A stretch of DNA of 64,000 nt from Colias croceus (lineage: Eukaryota; Arthropoda; Insecta; Lepidoptera; Pieridae). The notes under the pieces were generated by a model. The model was not told the origin of the DNA. It saw only the letters and a list, made by a program, of their open reading frames with translations, and did no database searches. A program made the translations under genes and the position numbers. Every line of letters starts with the position of its first letter. The stretch's first letter is position 1. Positions 53,730-64,000 of the stretch are shown in pieces. The stretch covers positions 1,612,001-1,676,000 of the forward strand of contig NC_059539.1 of assembly GCF_905220415.1 (NCBI RefSeq), in the 5' to 3' direction.

Positions 53730-55403
53730 TAAATGATTTGCCATCAGAACACTAAACATTCTATTTTTCAATAATACTGTCAACGTCAAAAAAACATTAT
53801 GACTTTGACATGCACAAAGACAACCAGGCAAAGGATCTATCCATACAGCCAAGTTTTCACTGGGCATGTAACTCTAAGGCCACCTATTCACGCCGCTATG
53901 CGTCAACTAGTTCGCGTGGGCAATAAATCGGGCGCGGACACACTTACAAATTGGCAACAGATCGGATCGCTTGTCTGCACCTAGCCTTGTTAGCGCATCG
54001 CCGATCGCATCGTGACTGCGCCCACGGCCACAATTGTCACTTACATTATACAATTGATTGCGTTGTTTTCTGTTGATTTTTGAAATAAAAAAATCGATTT
54101 TGGTTGTTTTGAATGTGTTTCAAAGGTGTTGCATATAAATTATAATTATTTGTAATATGACGAAAACAAATCCTACAAACATTTTTATTCGTAGCATAAG
54201 TCAAAGTTAATACAAAAAGTTGTAAAGAAAGGTAAGATATAAAAATATGGTTTGTTATTATTTTAGTAAAGAACGTTATTAAAATGCGAGTTCAAGTATT
54301 ATAGAAACAAATATTATTCATGCATGTTTCCTGACAAGCGATTTTTCTTTGAAGTTTCACTTTTCTTAAGTTACATAGTGCTGCCCTGCCAGATGTAAAA
54401 ATACGATAAATACATAATAGCCTTAAAATATTTGGCCAATAAACCACGGCCATCAAATAACGAATCCAAAGCACTATATCTGAGTTAAAACAAGATTCGA
54501 TGGTTATCGCGTATAAATCTTGTGCGATATAAACAAAATTGCTCAGCCGAAAGACATTTATAAAACTGTATAATGCGTGACACAAATAAAAGAACATTTT
54601 TTATATTATTTTTGTGGAAATGTGTTTTATGTAATATCTTATCCCGAGTTAAGATTTTATAGTAAAATCTAGAGAATACGTTGCAATGCTAAATTAATAA
54701 TCAAATTAGGATCATTTTTTGGATTGGACATTCAATCTTTTAGTTGAATAAGTAATATTTAATTAGTGAGACCGCTGAAATAACGTATAACATGTTGTGT
54801 AGCTTAATCATTTCTTTGTTCGAATCCATCTCATGTACTAATTAATATAAGTGATACTTAAAATGCTCTATGCATCAATTTGTCATTTTCACCAAACTCT
54901 TGTTTAACAAATTTCTCAGCTACTCAGGTGGCAGATTTGAATTTTAAGCTATGTAAATATCAAATTTACGGTACAAATATAAAAACCGCAATAAATCTGA
55001 GCAATTTATGTCCCAATATTAACAACTTCGTAATGGTATAACTTGGCAGGTGATTTGATAAGTATATAAGTATATTTTATTGGTTTACTAACTACGCATA
55101 AACCTTGAAATTGTGTTTTTTAAGGATTTGTATTGACTTTGTCAGTATATTGCTTGTACTTTGAGTAATTAAACAAAAAGAGTAGTTTAGGTTGTACTGA
55201 TTTTAAATTGGCTAGAAATTAAGCATAATTTCGATTATTTGTATTAATTGAAAATAATTTGAAAGCTCACAGACGAAATAAAAGCTTTTAAAGTAATAAA
55301 ACGTTTTATATGCCATAAACACCACTTGAAAACATTTTTTTTTTTTGAAAAATATTTCTACTGAATAAAATGTATGTTTTTGTCATTTTTAAACTTGAAT
55401 GCT
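53730..55403. other. Non-coding; CpG-richer at 53870-54040
   Basis: The patch includes ATCGGATCGCTTGTCTGCAC and GCATCGCCGATCGCATCG. The 61-codon frame at 53799-53984 and the 101-codon minus frame at 54292-54597 have no recognisable domains. Confidence 0.4.
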
Positions 55404-55577
55404 GGGCCCTTAGACAAAGTAACAATTACAAAACGATAACGAAGTTAGAAATCGCAAAAATGTATGGGATTGACATTAGATAGACCACGTGATCTAACGC
55501 GGCGTATGTCAATCCCATACATTTTTGCGATTTCTAACTTCGCTATCGTTTTGTAATTGTTACTTTGTCTAAGGCCC
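55404..55577. mobile_element. Near-perfect palindromic MITE, 72-bp arms
   Basis: The left arm (55404-55476) begins GGGCCCTTAGACAAAGTAAC and ends GGGATTGACAT; the right arm (55506-55577) is its reverse complement. They differ by one substitution (AACG versus AGCG) and one extra C, around a 29-base loop. No ORF. Such foldback structure is typical of MITEs. The near-identity suggests a young insertion, or arm homogenisation. Confidence 0.8.
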
Positions 55578-55825
55578 ATTACCTATATTTTTGTGTAATT
55601 GTTGTGGTACATACTAGCATAGGTATTCCATAAAAAAGGTCACTCAGGCGGTCCATTACAGTCTAATATTATTCTATCTCTACTTTGGCAATATGCTTCT
55701 AACACCCATTTTTTTTTTTTTTTGTTTTTAAATTTTAAATAACAATAAACTTATGTCGTTCTCACTACCTAAGCACAAACTCTTGAATTATGTATGTGAA
55801 ACTTATTTTTGTAAGTGTTTTTTGG
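55578..55825. other. Non-coding spacer
   Basis: A T-rich tract (55710-55724). Nothing else recognised. Confidence 0.4.
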
Positions 55826-55992
55826 TTCCGAGGGCGGGGACCTGGTGATCTGTGATACCGGTTAAAACCCATTTCAGACACCAGCTCCTCCAACTCCAGC
55901 TTATTGTTTATAATTTTTTGTATGCATGTAGATTAATTTTGTGACTGGGAATTGTGAGGAGAAATAAATAAAATATTTATTATTTATTTATT
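55826..55992 (+). mobile_element. Possible LINE 3' end with TATT tail
   Basis: A GC-richer block TTCCGAGGGCGGGGACCTGG, then CACCAGCTCCTCCAACTCC, an AT-rich stretch, then GAGAAATAAATAAAATATTT and (TATT)n. The layout is like a truncated retrotransposon 3' end, but no target duplication was found. Confidence 0.4.
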
Positions 55993-56770
55993 ATATTTGT
56001 CTGAATTTCATACAGTATCCTAAGACAAGGCATTTTAAAATGTAATTTCCCCCCAATAAGGATATTCTTATCACTCCGATATGACCCGCATGGAGATAAC
56101 AAATTTTACAGTTATTTGGGTTGCTTGAATTTTTATGTATATGTAATTCGCTGATAGCATATCTAACGAACCATTTGCTATTGTTAATATGCTTTATCAT
56201 GGTGTATTTAATGTTAATTATAACTTTTATTAAAGTTCTTAATAAGGACGTCAGTGACAAATGTGTTTTTCTCTATTGTAATTAAAAAAATAAGATATAT
56301 TGATTATTATTAATCTTGAAATAACTCGTTTAAGACTCGTAACTCGTAATTTATTTAAGTTTAAATTATAATATAACTACTAGATTATAATATTATAATA
56401 TTGATATCTGGATCCTTTGTTCGAAGTTATTGTTTTATTTCGTATTTAAATATTTTTTTTTTCTGGTAAAAGGGAATCAAACCCTACAACTCTCATTTTA
56501 AAGTATACTACCATTAGATCAAGAGATTCTCTGTGACCTAACACAAAGAAAAAACAGATAAGTAATCTCTCGTCTTGAATCTCAAATCTTTGGCTATCGT
56601 TACAGATCTCTTTAAGAACTTTTTCAAAGCCTCGATCTGTTACATCTCCCCAAATAATTATGTTTGATGTTAAAAATGCTTGAATTTTTTGCGGTTTTCT
56701 AAATTTTGTAGACAAAATGGGGTTATTCCGTCGCTTTTATGGTATTTAATTTGGCTTTTTTATAAATAAC
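55993..56770. other. Non-coding, nothing recognised
   Basis: Minus frames of 89 codons at 55991-56260 and 56446-56715 show no recognisable domain or splice context. I do not call them. Confidence 0.4.
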
Positions 56771-56972
56771 CTAGCTGTTTCCTGCGGTTTCACCCTCATT
56801 GCTTCGCTCCTGTTCGTCTTAGCGTGATGATATTTTATAGCCAATAGCCTTCCTCGATAAATAGGCTATCCAACACCGAAAGAATTTTTCAAATCAGACC
56901 AGTAGTTCCTGAGATTAGCGCGTTTAAACATACAAACAAACAAACTCTTCAGCTTTATAATATTAGTATAGA
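56771..56972 (-). mobile_element. Non-autonomous Helitron, GAAGAGTTTG subfamily
   Basis: On the minus strand it starts TCTATACTAATATTATAAAG then CTGAAGAGTTTGTTTG, with CGCTAATCTCAGGAACTACT, and ends ACCGCAGGAAACAGCTAG (56771-56774). Confidence 0.78.
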
Positions 56973-58256
56973 TGATAAATCTGTTTGTGATATGAAATTT
57001 AAGTTCTTTCCACAAATTATGTAATTAGTTACCATCAGTTTTTATATATTATTCTAGTTATAAAAAAAATTGCATATTGAAGCAAAACAGCTTTATAACT
57101 TCTTGACTTGGCTTTTGTACTAAGTTCTCCGTGAGAAATAGATAGAAATCTAAAGCTATGACGTCACAATAATGACGAAAGCTCTAACTAACCTTTCGCT
57201 AGACACGCCCGCGATCACAAATCAATTAGATTCGTGATCTGACCGGCCCACTTGGAATATTTTATTTTTATTTTTGTGTTGGTAATTCAGTAGTACCAAT
57301 ACTTTTTATTAAGAAAAGTCAATCGATGTTTTATATAGGTATCTAATATCTATATCATGTTAAAGAACCCACCCACTATAACGTATCATGCCATGACAGT
57401 AACAGGAACGTGTAAGGCTCGGAAAGTATCTAACAAGATAATATTATTATGATCTACTATGATGAACCGTAGGTATGTATCGGCTGAGGAAAGACAGACA
57501 CGAAGTCTTTGGATAAGCATTGGCAACTATTGTAAGTGCGAAGAAGAATATTTTATAAGAGTGGCTGAACCGATTTGGATGAATTTTGGATATAGAATAG
57601 ATTATAGTCTCGAATATAAACATTGAGTTTGTCAGGTACTACAAACGAAGCCACATGTCGCAGTAATATTAAAATAAAGAAACACTCAATACATACTCAC
57701 AATAATTAAAATAAATTACAGTCTATCAGTAACGTCTTCACTATCACTATCGAAAGCTATTTAAATTAAAATTCAGTTAATTTTAATTATTCGCCTTCGC
57801 AATTTACTTAAACGTATCTACCATCAAAATAATGTTTGCCATTTCCGTCTGTGCGTTGAGATTAGATAACAATATTGTTGTCTATCTGTTTTATGTAGAG
57901 GTTGTTGAAAAAGGTTCATTATGTTTGTATTTGGAGATATATGAAAAGAAGGAATGTTCTAGACGTTACGTTTTTTAAATAACGTATGTTTGTCTGTTAT
58001 TTTTTTTTAATCGTTAGCTTTTCTAACTTTTATACTACCTACGTATTTATCAAACGAAAGTACATACTTTCGTTTGTTAAACTACATAGTTTGATATCTA
58101 TTACATTGTAACTGTACCTATACAAATATTCAGAAAAATTTGTCAGTCTTAATAATAGGAGAACCTACTATACTTACACCATATAAAAGTGATTTAGATC
58201 AAGAAAAAATATTGATGTATAGAAACTTCTATATACTTAAATAAAACCTATAACAT
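56973..58256. other. Non-coding with Helitron relic and hairpins
   Basis: 57530-57660 retains worn Helitron words (GAAGAAGAATATTTTATAAG, GGCTGAACCGATTTGGATGA). An imperfect hairpin GATCACAAATC/GATTCGTGATC is near 57210. A perfect one, CAAACGAAAGTA-CA-TACTTTCGTTTG, is at 58051-58076. A perfect CRE TGACGTCA is at 57169-57176. Confidence 0.4.
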
Positions 58257-58476
58257 TTTATACTAATATTACAAAGCTGAAGAGTTTGTTTGTTTGTTTG
58301 AACGCGCTAATCTCGGGAACTAGATACTGGCCCGATTTGAAAAATTCTTTCGGTGTTAGATAGTTCATTTATCGAGGAAGGCTATAGGCATCACACGCTA
58401 TTATATCATCACGCTAAGACCAACTCCTGTACAGCTCCTGCTGAGCCACGTGGATGAAACCGCGGGGCTCAGCTAG
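58257..58476 (+). mobile_element. Non-autonomous Helitron, GAAGAGTTTG subfamily
   Basis: Starts TATACTAATATTACAAAGCT then GAAGAGTTTG, with CGCTAATCTCGGGAACTAGA, and ends CCGCGGGGCTCAGCTAG (CTAG 58473-58476). The next element starts at the very next base. Confidence 0.75.
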
Positions 58477-58650
58477 TCTAAAATATAAAAATGAATCCCA
58501 AAATGTGTTGGTAAGCGCATAACTTGAGAAAGGCTGAACCGATTTCGTTAATTCTTTTTTTATTATATTCCTTGAAGTACGAGGATGGTTCTTATGTAGA
58601 GAAAACGGAAATATGTAGGTACCACGGGCGAAGCCGGGGCGGACTGCTAG
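58477..58650 (+). mobile_element. Non-autonomous Helitron
   Basis: Starts TCTAAAATATAAAAATGAAT at 58477 and ends ACGGGCGAAGCCGGGGCGGA then CTGCTAG (58647-58650). Its 5' TC directly follows the CTAG of the upstream Helitron. Confidence 0.8.
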
Positions 58651-59302
58651 TATAATAGTATTATATAAAAGTGATTAGATCAAGAAAAAATATTCATAAA
58701 ATGTTATATTATCTGTGATAAAACTACAGACAGATTTTAATTAATCTCTATTATCAAAGTTACTTAGTGTACCTACCTACAGGATGTAAAAAATATATTT
58801 CTCAGTTTTTTTGGATTCTTTAGATTATAAAGTTGCCTACTTACTTGTTTGATTAAATTTTTTATCTATATTTGAGTCAATAAACCAGTCGATCTATCTT
58901 TTAAACTGTCCTTGGCTCTACCGGTACATATATTAACTTGCTTAATCTTTTGCGATAAAATTCACGTGTAATTTAGGTACCTAAGTCACATTTAAGTAAT
59001 GTTGTAATATCTTAGTGTTACATGGTTGTGGCAGTTGTTTTTAACTTAGTGGTTTTATAATATTACCACAGATAATAATAAAATAGTATATAAAGTATTT
59101 ACGCGTATTATGTACAATGTACATTGTACATAGTAGATGCAGGTTTAAAACTGTGGCGTATTTAGGTAAAGTTGTATGGAATAAGTAAAATTCCAATGAT
59201 TAATAAAATATTTATGTATGTACTTTCAATAGGCGAATCTTTGCTAGTTTGAGAATAAAATATGATGTGGAGTAAAATTAAATAGGAGGGTAAAATTTAA
59301 TA
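58651..59302. other. Non-coding; perfect 20-bp palindrome at 59111
   Basis: TGTACAATGTACATTGTACA (59111-59130) is fully self-complementary. Otherwise AT-rich with no gene. Confidence 0.45.
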
Positions 59303-59506
59303 TCACTAACTACATACCTAGTATAAAACAAAGTCGCTTTCTCTGTCTCTATGTCCCTATGTCCCTTTGTATGCTTAAATCTTTAAAACTACGCAACGGA
59401 TTTTGATGCGGTTTTTTTAATAGATAGAGTGATTCAAGAGGAAGGTTTTAGTATATAATTTATTAGGTTTTATACAAAGCAGGCGAAGCCGCGGGCGGTA
59501 AGCTAG
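59303..59506 (+). mobile_element. Non-autonomous Helitron
   Basis: Starts TCACTAACTACATACCTAGT, contains GTCGCTTTCTCTGTCTCTAT and ACGCAACGGATTTTGATGCG, and ends CAGGCGAAGCCGCGGGCGGT then AAGCTAG (CTAG 59503-59506). Confidence 0.8.
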
Positions 59507-59819
59507 TAAATTATAAATGTTTTCAGAATCACTATATTTCACACGCATTTAATGTAATGTAATATCAAATAACATGTTTACGGACTTACGGTAGTAGGTA
59601 ATGTTATTATTGAGTATTATAAAAAAATGTTTGCCCAACTCTTATCTACGAAGTAAGATAAAGTTTTAAATAATTTATGTAAAGATACTCAGATAAAAAA
59701 AGCTTAAATTAACATGCAACACAAAAAAGGTCTAAATTTTTTTTCCCACCTTCTTGTTTTTATTTACACTAATATGCTATTGTATGTCATTTTAATTTTA
59801 AAACATTATTTCATATTTC
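59507..59819. other. Non-coding spacer
   Basis: Nothing recognised. Confidence 0.4.
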
Positions 59820-60400
59820 AATGAAATTTTAGACATTTGTACCTGTAGCTATAAACATTAAAACAATGTAATTCTATTGTCCATATACAGGATGGATTCC
59901 CAAAACACGTTTCCACCAGTAACTTAGAATCAAAGCTCTCAAGTCTCAAATCCATTAGGTATCTTGATAAACTTTTAGACACCTTCATACAATTTAAAAA
60001 AAATAAAAATAATAATAATAATAGGTCCATTAAAACAGTGAAATTGTTCGTGGATTCCCAAAACACGTGGTTACCAAGCGGTAGGTAAATTCAACGGGAA
60101 TACAAACTTTTTAAGTTTTTAACCATTAGGTATCTTGATAAACTTTAAGACATACCTTTAAATTTAACATAGGTATTAAAACAGTGTAATTCTATTGTTC
60201 ACTATACAGGGTGTATTCCCAAAACACGTGTTTACCAAGCCGTAAATTCAACGGCAATCGAAACTTATTAAGTTTTTCTCGATAAACTTTTAAACATAGG
60301 TATATTAAAAGTGTAATTCTATTGTTCACTATACAGGGTGTATTCCCAAAACACGTGGTTATCGAAAGGAAACATCAGCGGGAATCGAAGCTCTTATCAC
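59820..60400. repeat. Tandem array, about four units of 127-161 bp
   Basis: ATTCCCAAAACACG recurs at 59896, 60054, 60215 and 60342 (spacings 158, 161, 127). Each is preceded by GTAATTCTATTGTTCACTAT-like sequence and mostly followed by TTACCAAGC, TTCAACGGGAAT and ATCTTGATAAACTTT blocks. Units 3 and 4 carry TATACAGGGTGTATTCCC. Three of the four include the E-box CACGTG. The 82-codon minus frame across it is not a gene. Confidence 0.75.
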
Positions 60401-60820
60401 TAGTTCGTATCGCGAGCGCAATGCTTTAGCGTTATCAAGGATCTCAAGATTTTTTTGTATGTATAAAGTTGACGTCCGAAAATAAATATTGCTAACGTTT
60501 TTTATATTTATGTGAATACAATGCGTTGGAAAGCTTTTTTTTGTTTGTTTTATTATTTTATTATGCCTGGTTGATTTCTGTTTGGATTTATTGGCGATGT
60601 TACGACTAAAGATTATTAAATTTATTTGTGCGTGATTCTTGGTAGCCAGCGTTCGTCTATAAAAAAAAAATAACTGGCACATAACAAAAAAATAAAAAAT
60701 CAAAACGTGTCAATTTAAATTTCGAACACTTATCACCCGCCTATCCATTGAAATTCATCACATTCGAACATTGTCTTACGGAAGTTTTTACCCGCATAGC
60801 AAACAATGATACACCCTACG
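60401..60820. other. Non-coding, nothing recognised
   Basis: A 114-codon minus frame at 60359-60703 has AT-driven composition (runs of Lys, Asn, Ile) and no domain. Confidence 0.4.
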
Positions 60821-60920
60821 GCGCTGATAATGAACGTGGAATCTCGTGCGAGATAACGCCACCCTCCCCCCCCTGTTCCTGTTATCAGCCGATCGGGAGC
60901 CGAGACCCCATTCACTCGCA
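60821..60920. promoter_or_regulatory. GC-rich GATA island
   Basis: GCTGATAATG, GAGATAACGC and GTTATCAG (60881-60888) lie within 60 bases, around a C-run (ACCCTCCCCCCCCTG). The latter reads CGGCTGATAACAGG on the minus strand, matching CGGCTGATAACAGT at 24202. Confidence 0.38.
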
Positions 60921-61949
60921 CACGTCATTTTTTATCGCACAGACTAGCTACGAATGGAATTTTTGGTCTGTGGATGGAGTAGTTTTTTACTTTTTTTTTC
61001 TAGTAAAATTACGAAATCAGTCGTTATTTTCATGTACCTATAAAATGTATAAAAAATAATATTTGTAATATCTACACAGATGTAAACTTCCTAAAAACAT
61101 GTATTATAATGTTAAAACAATCAAAGTAATACAATGAATAATGCATTTAATTAATATGCTATGAGACATAAGTTCAGCAACCATTACTATTGTATACTAC
61201 ATATTTGCAATACATATTTCCTTTAACAACTCAATCTCTATTTTCTTTCTTCCACAATGTACATACATACAAAAAAGACAAATTCGTCATAACCGTTGCA
61301 AAAGAATACTGACTGAAACTCGAAGCTTAAAAAGGTTTGACATTGACATCTGTCAAAATAGGTAACGAGCCCCACGCGGCGGGAATTTCAAATGGATGTT
61401 GTAATTCGCGCTTGTCAGTCATGTCGTCCACTATAAATATTTTATCTGTGAGCAGATTAAAAATATGTAGATATGTATCAATAGATTATGTGCGGTGAAA
61501 CACATTTATTTTATGTAATGTGGAATAAAGCTTATCTGCAGATCAATGGTATGTTGGTTCGTGTTAATATATTATTTAATAAGTGATAAAATAGGATATT
61601 TATCGTGTAATTTAAACATTTAATATTTAATTGATATGGTACAGATAACGAAGAAAGTTTGTGTCGATCTCAACTTGAGATACGTGAACTGTACGGCGTA
61701 TAATAAAACATTGTAATTGAAAACATGTCAGTTATCTTTTAAGTTAACTGTGGGAAATCTGAAAGTTTGAAGTTAAAAATATTTGCTAATCAGATGCGAT
61801 AAGCGATGCGTCATAAACTTGACTTAAAATCATGCATACTTTAAAGGACTGTGTAAATAATTATAGAACAATATAAATATCCAATTAGAAATTACGATAA
61901 AAAATAAGCATTAGCTTGTAAACAAGAAAATTCGCTCATACACATTGTT
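60921..61949. other. Non-coding, nothing recognised
   Basis: TTTGACATTGACATCTGTCA at 61336-61355 contains complementary TTTGACA and TGTCAAA arms. A CpG-richer patch follows to about 61430. The 103-codon plus frame at 60748-61059 is not supported. Confidence 0.4.
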
Positions 61950-62340
61950 TTGACGTCTCGAGCGCCGCCTGGCGGCAGCTCGGCCACACTCGCGCAGGCC
62001 AGCTCCAGCTGTTTCAAATACCGCAACCACAATAACATCACAAACGTCAAAATATCACACACTTGAGATTTTTACTTTTTTCAGAGCACAACCAGTTTTC
62101 GTCTCCGACGTCATTCTTTTGCCGCGTAAATTGAGTGACTGGCTGGTTGGCGACTGGCGTACGGGCGCCCCTCCCCGCACACAGCCGAGAGTGTGTACAG
62201 ACACTCACACAGACAGAGGCGATCCCTTATCAGGTTGGTTTAACTAGCAATGGCTGCCCCGAGATCCTATCGGCTCCAAGCTCGCGGTAACGTTGCATTG
62301 AAAGATAACGTCAGCGATCGTATCGCAGTGTTTGAATAAA
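61950..62340. promoter_or_regulatory. GC-rich regulatory-looking island, possible promoter or untranslated exon
   Basis: Contains the dyad GAGCGCCGCCTGGCGGCAGC (61960-61979 region), GGCCAGCTCCAGCTGTTTC, a GATA core CCTTATCAGG (near 62226), AAGATAACG and GTATCGCAG. TTTTTACTTTTTTCAG (ending near 62085) resembles a 3' splice acceptor, so an untranslated exon could start at AGCACAACCAG. No ORF supports coding. Confidence 0.3.
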
Positions 62341-64000
62341 CTTGTATAAAATGTCAAATAAAAAAGCTGGTTGCCATAAAAGTCGTATCTACTGGGCGAT
62401 ATTTGATAGTGGCTTTGAGACGTAATGGAATTTGTAATGCGAAATTTTCATTACGTTGATGGTGGCTTTCCATTTCTTTGAATACCGAATCTTTTTTTAA
62501 TTGCTTGTTACAGAGATCTTTATTAGCGCTAATTTGTACATCCTGTATATTTATATATTATAGAGTTAGGTACTTTATCAAGAAGGTAGAGCCAGCTACA
62601 TGTAAAACAAACTTAACTATAATTTGCGTAAAATTGTAATTATTATTAGAATAGGTATGTGTATTTCACAATTATTTATCTATCATCCGTGTACAGTGTT
62701 CTATTATTTTAAAATATGGTTCAGATTGAGATAAAACAGATAATTCTATATGCGTATATCAGTTCCATCTACCATGGTCCATGAAATGCTATGTCAAAAT
62801 CAACACGAACGTTTCATTGTGGTTTCATTGTTTATTTCTAAACCGTAGATACAGATAATAAAACGTTCTAAAGTTTTGCACTTATTTTGGTCCTAACCAC
62901 CATAATAAATAATAATATTTATTAGCTACAAAAAATGAACTTTTTACAAAAAAGTTTATAAATGGCTAGGGAAATATAAAATTAAGCGCTACATATACAA
63001 AGGCCATTTTCTAATGAGATATATGATAAATTTTTTGTCTTTACAAAAAAAACAAGCTCTCCAATGATAATCTTGCCTCAGTACGAATAATCGAGAAGAA
63101 TAATCGACAAATATGGAACAGTGAATCGATTTAGCGCGACTAACGATCAGCGGTGTTGCATTGATCTAATCGATGCTGAGTATCGAGTTTCTTGACAATT
63201 TGATTTATTGTAATCGATATATCATGAGTACATTCGAGATTTGTGTACATTTACAGATGGAATGGATGTTCAAGAAACTGCTTATTTGAATAGATTGTAT
63301 TTGAATTTATACGTCGTTAAGTTTAAGTTTAATTTATAAACTAACTTAATAATAACTTAATTATTTATCAACTTTTGTTTTGATGGTGTGATTTAATAAG
63401 GGTGTAGTTTTTAAGTAAATTAGTATTTATAATTAACTATAAGTATTTATAATTAAGTGCTCTATATTATAATTAACTATTTAAATAAATAAATTAATTA
63501 ATTAATAATACATTTATTGACTTCCAGCCCAGCCTAGCTTTATGGAAGTGATGTAACAATTGAAATCTGATGATGATGTACCTAAAACCTTTTAAATAGT
63601 GATCAACTTTTTAGTGGGTCCAGTAGCCAAATAACCCATACAATTAAAATATACTCTGAGCCAACAAACTGACTTTAACAGATAATAAAAAACAAGTAAC
63701 CAAAGTAACCTTTAAAATTATTTGTTATACTTATTTCAAAAGTTCCTCCAATACAATATTACGCCATTATTTATAAAATCTGACCTGTTCACATCAGATA
63801 AATCATAACGATTTCTCGATAAGTTAAATCGATTGTAGCTGTCAAAATTGTCAGTTGAAATCGATTATCGAGTCGATAACGAATAAAATTGCAGTTGTAG
63901 GTTTTATTTAAGATTAACTACTTATAGGTTTTGTAATATTTATAATTGGATTTAGTTATAGGATAAGTATACTATAGTATTTTATATTTTTATGAGACAG
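62341..64000. other. Non-coding with two ATCGAT clusters
   Basis: 63085-63225 holds ATAATCGAGAAGAATAATCG, GAATCGATTTAGCG, TAATCGATGC and TAATCGATAT. 63808-63885 holds CTCGATAAG, AAATCGATTG, AAATCGATTATCGAG and GTCGATAACG. The remainder is AT-rich with no supported gene. Confidence 0.4.

Overview
This window looks like nuclear, non-coding DNA from a moth or butterfly (Lepidoptera). It is AT-rich and carries lepidopteran repeat signatures: about 15 short non-autonomous Helitrons ending in GGGCGAAGCC...GCTAG, a tRNA-headed SINE, and non-LTR retrotransposon tails made of ATT or TTTGAG repeats. I found no convincing host-gene exon on either strand. The only long intact coding regions belong to one non-LTR retrotransposon. 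The window is therefore best read as an intergenic or giant-intron stretch, shaped by mobile elements and holding many small GC-richer islands that look like cis-regulatory DNA.

Layout. 0-2 kb: a Helitron, then an 818-bp hAT-like element with an 8-bp target duplication and a tRNA-like sequence inside. 2-11 kb: mostly unique DNA with GATA-site islands, a dead Tc1 element (5.2-6.1 kb), a 489-bp hAT MITE (7.9-8.4 kb) and LINE tails. 11.0-16.6 kb: a 126-bp LINE tail with target duplication, an RTE-like LINE with two intact ORFs (11589-15409) joined by a TAATG stop/restart, and two further LINE-derived pieces. 16.6-30 kb: unique DNA, Helitrons and GATA islands. 30-45 kb: MITEs (30.75, 34.2, 41.3, 42.7, 44.2 kb), hairpins, an A/T simple-repeat palindrome, a CpG-rich stretch (40.3-40.8 kb) and a duplicated non-coding element (43.2/43.4 kb). 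45-64 kb: a LINE tail, a SINE (46.35-46.61 kb), several Helitrons including two directly abutting pairs, a LINE tail with target duplication (53.5-53.7 kb), an almost perfect 174-bp palindrome (55.4 kb), a tandem array (59.8-60.4 kb) and GC-rich regulatory-looking islands (60.8 and 62.0-62.3 kb).

How the parts fit together. The two LINE ORFs make an L1-like ORF1 protein and an endonuclease/reverse transcriptase, and could be an active retrotransposon. The MITEs, Helitrons and SINE depend on enzymes not encoded here. The main host-side signal is recurrence of the octamer CTGATAAC (16 copies counted by eye, mostly in GC-richer islands). This suggests regulation of a distant or flanking gene by GATA-family factors. 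That is inference from motif recurrence, not proof of function.
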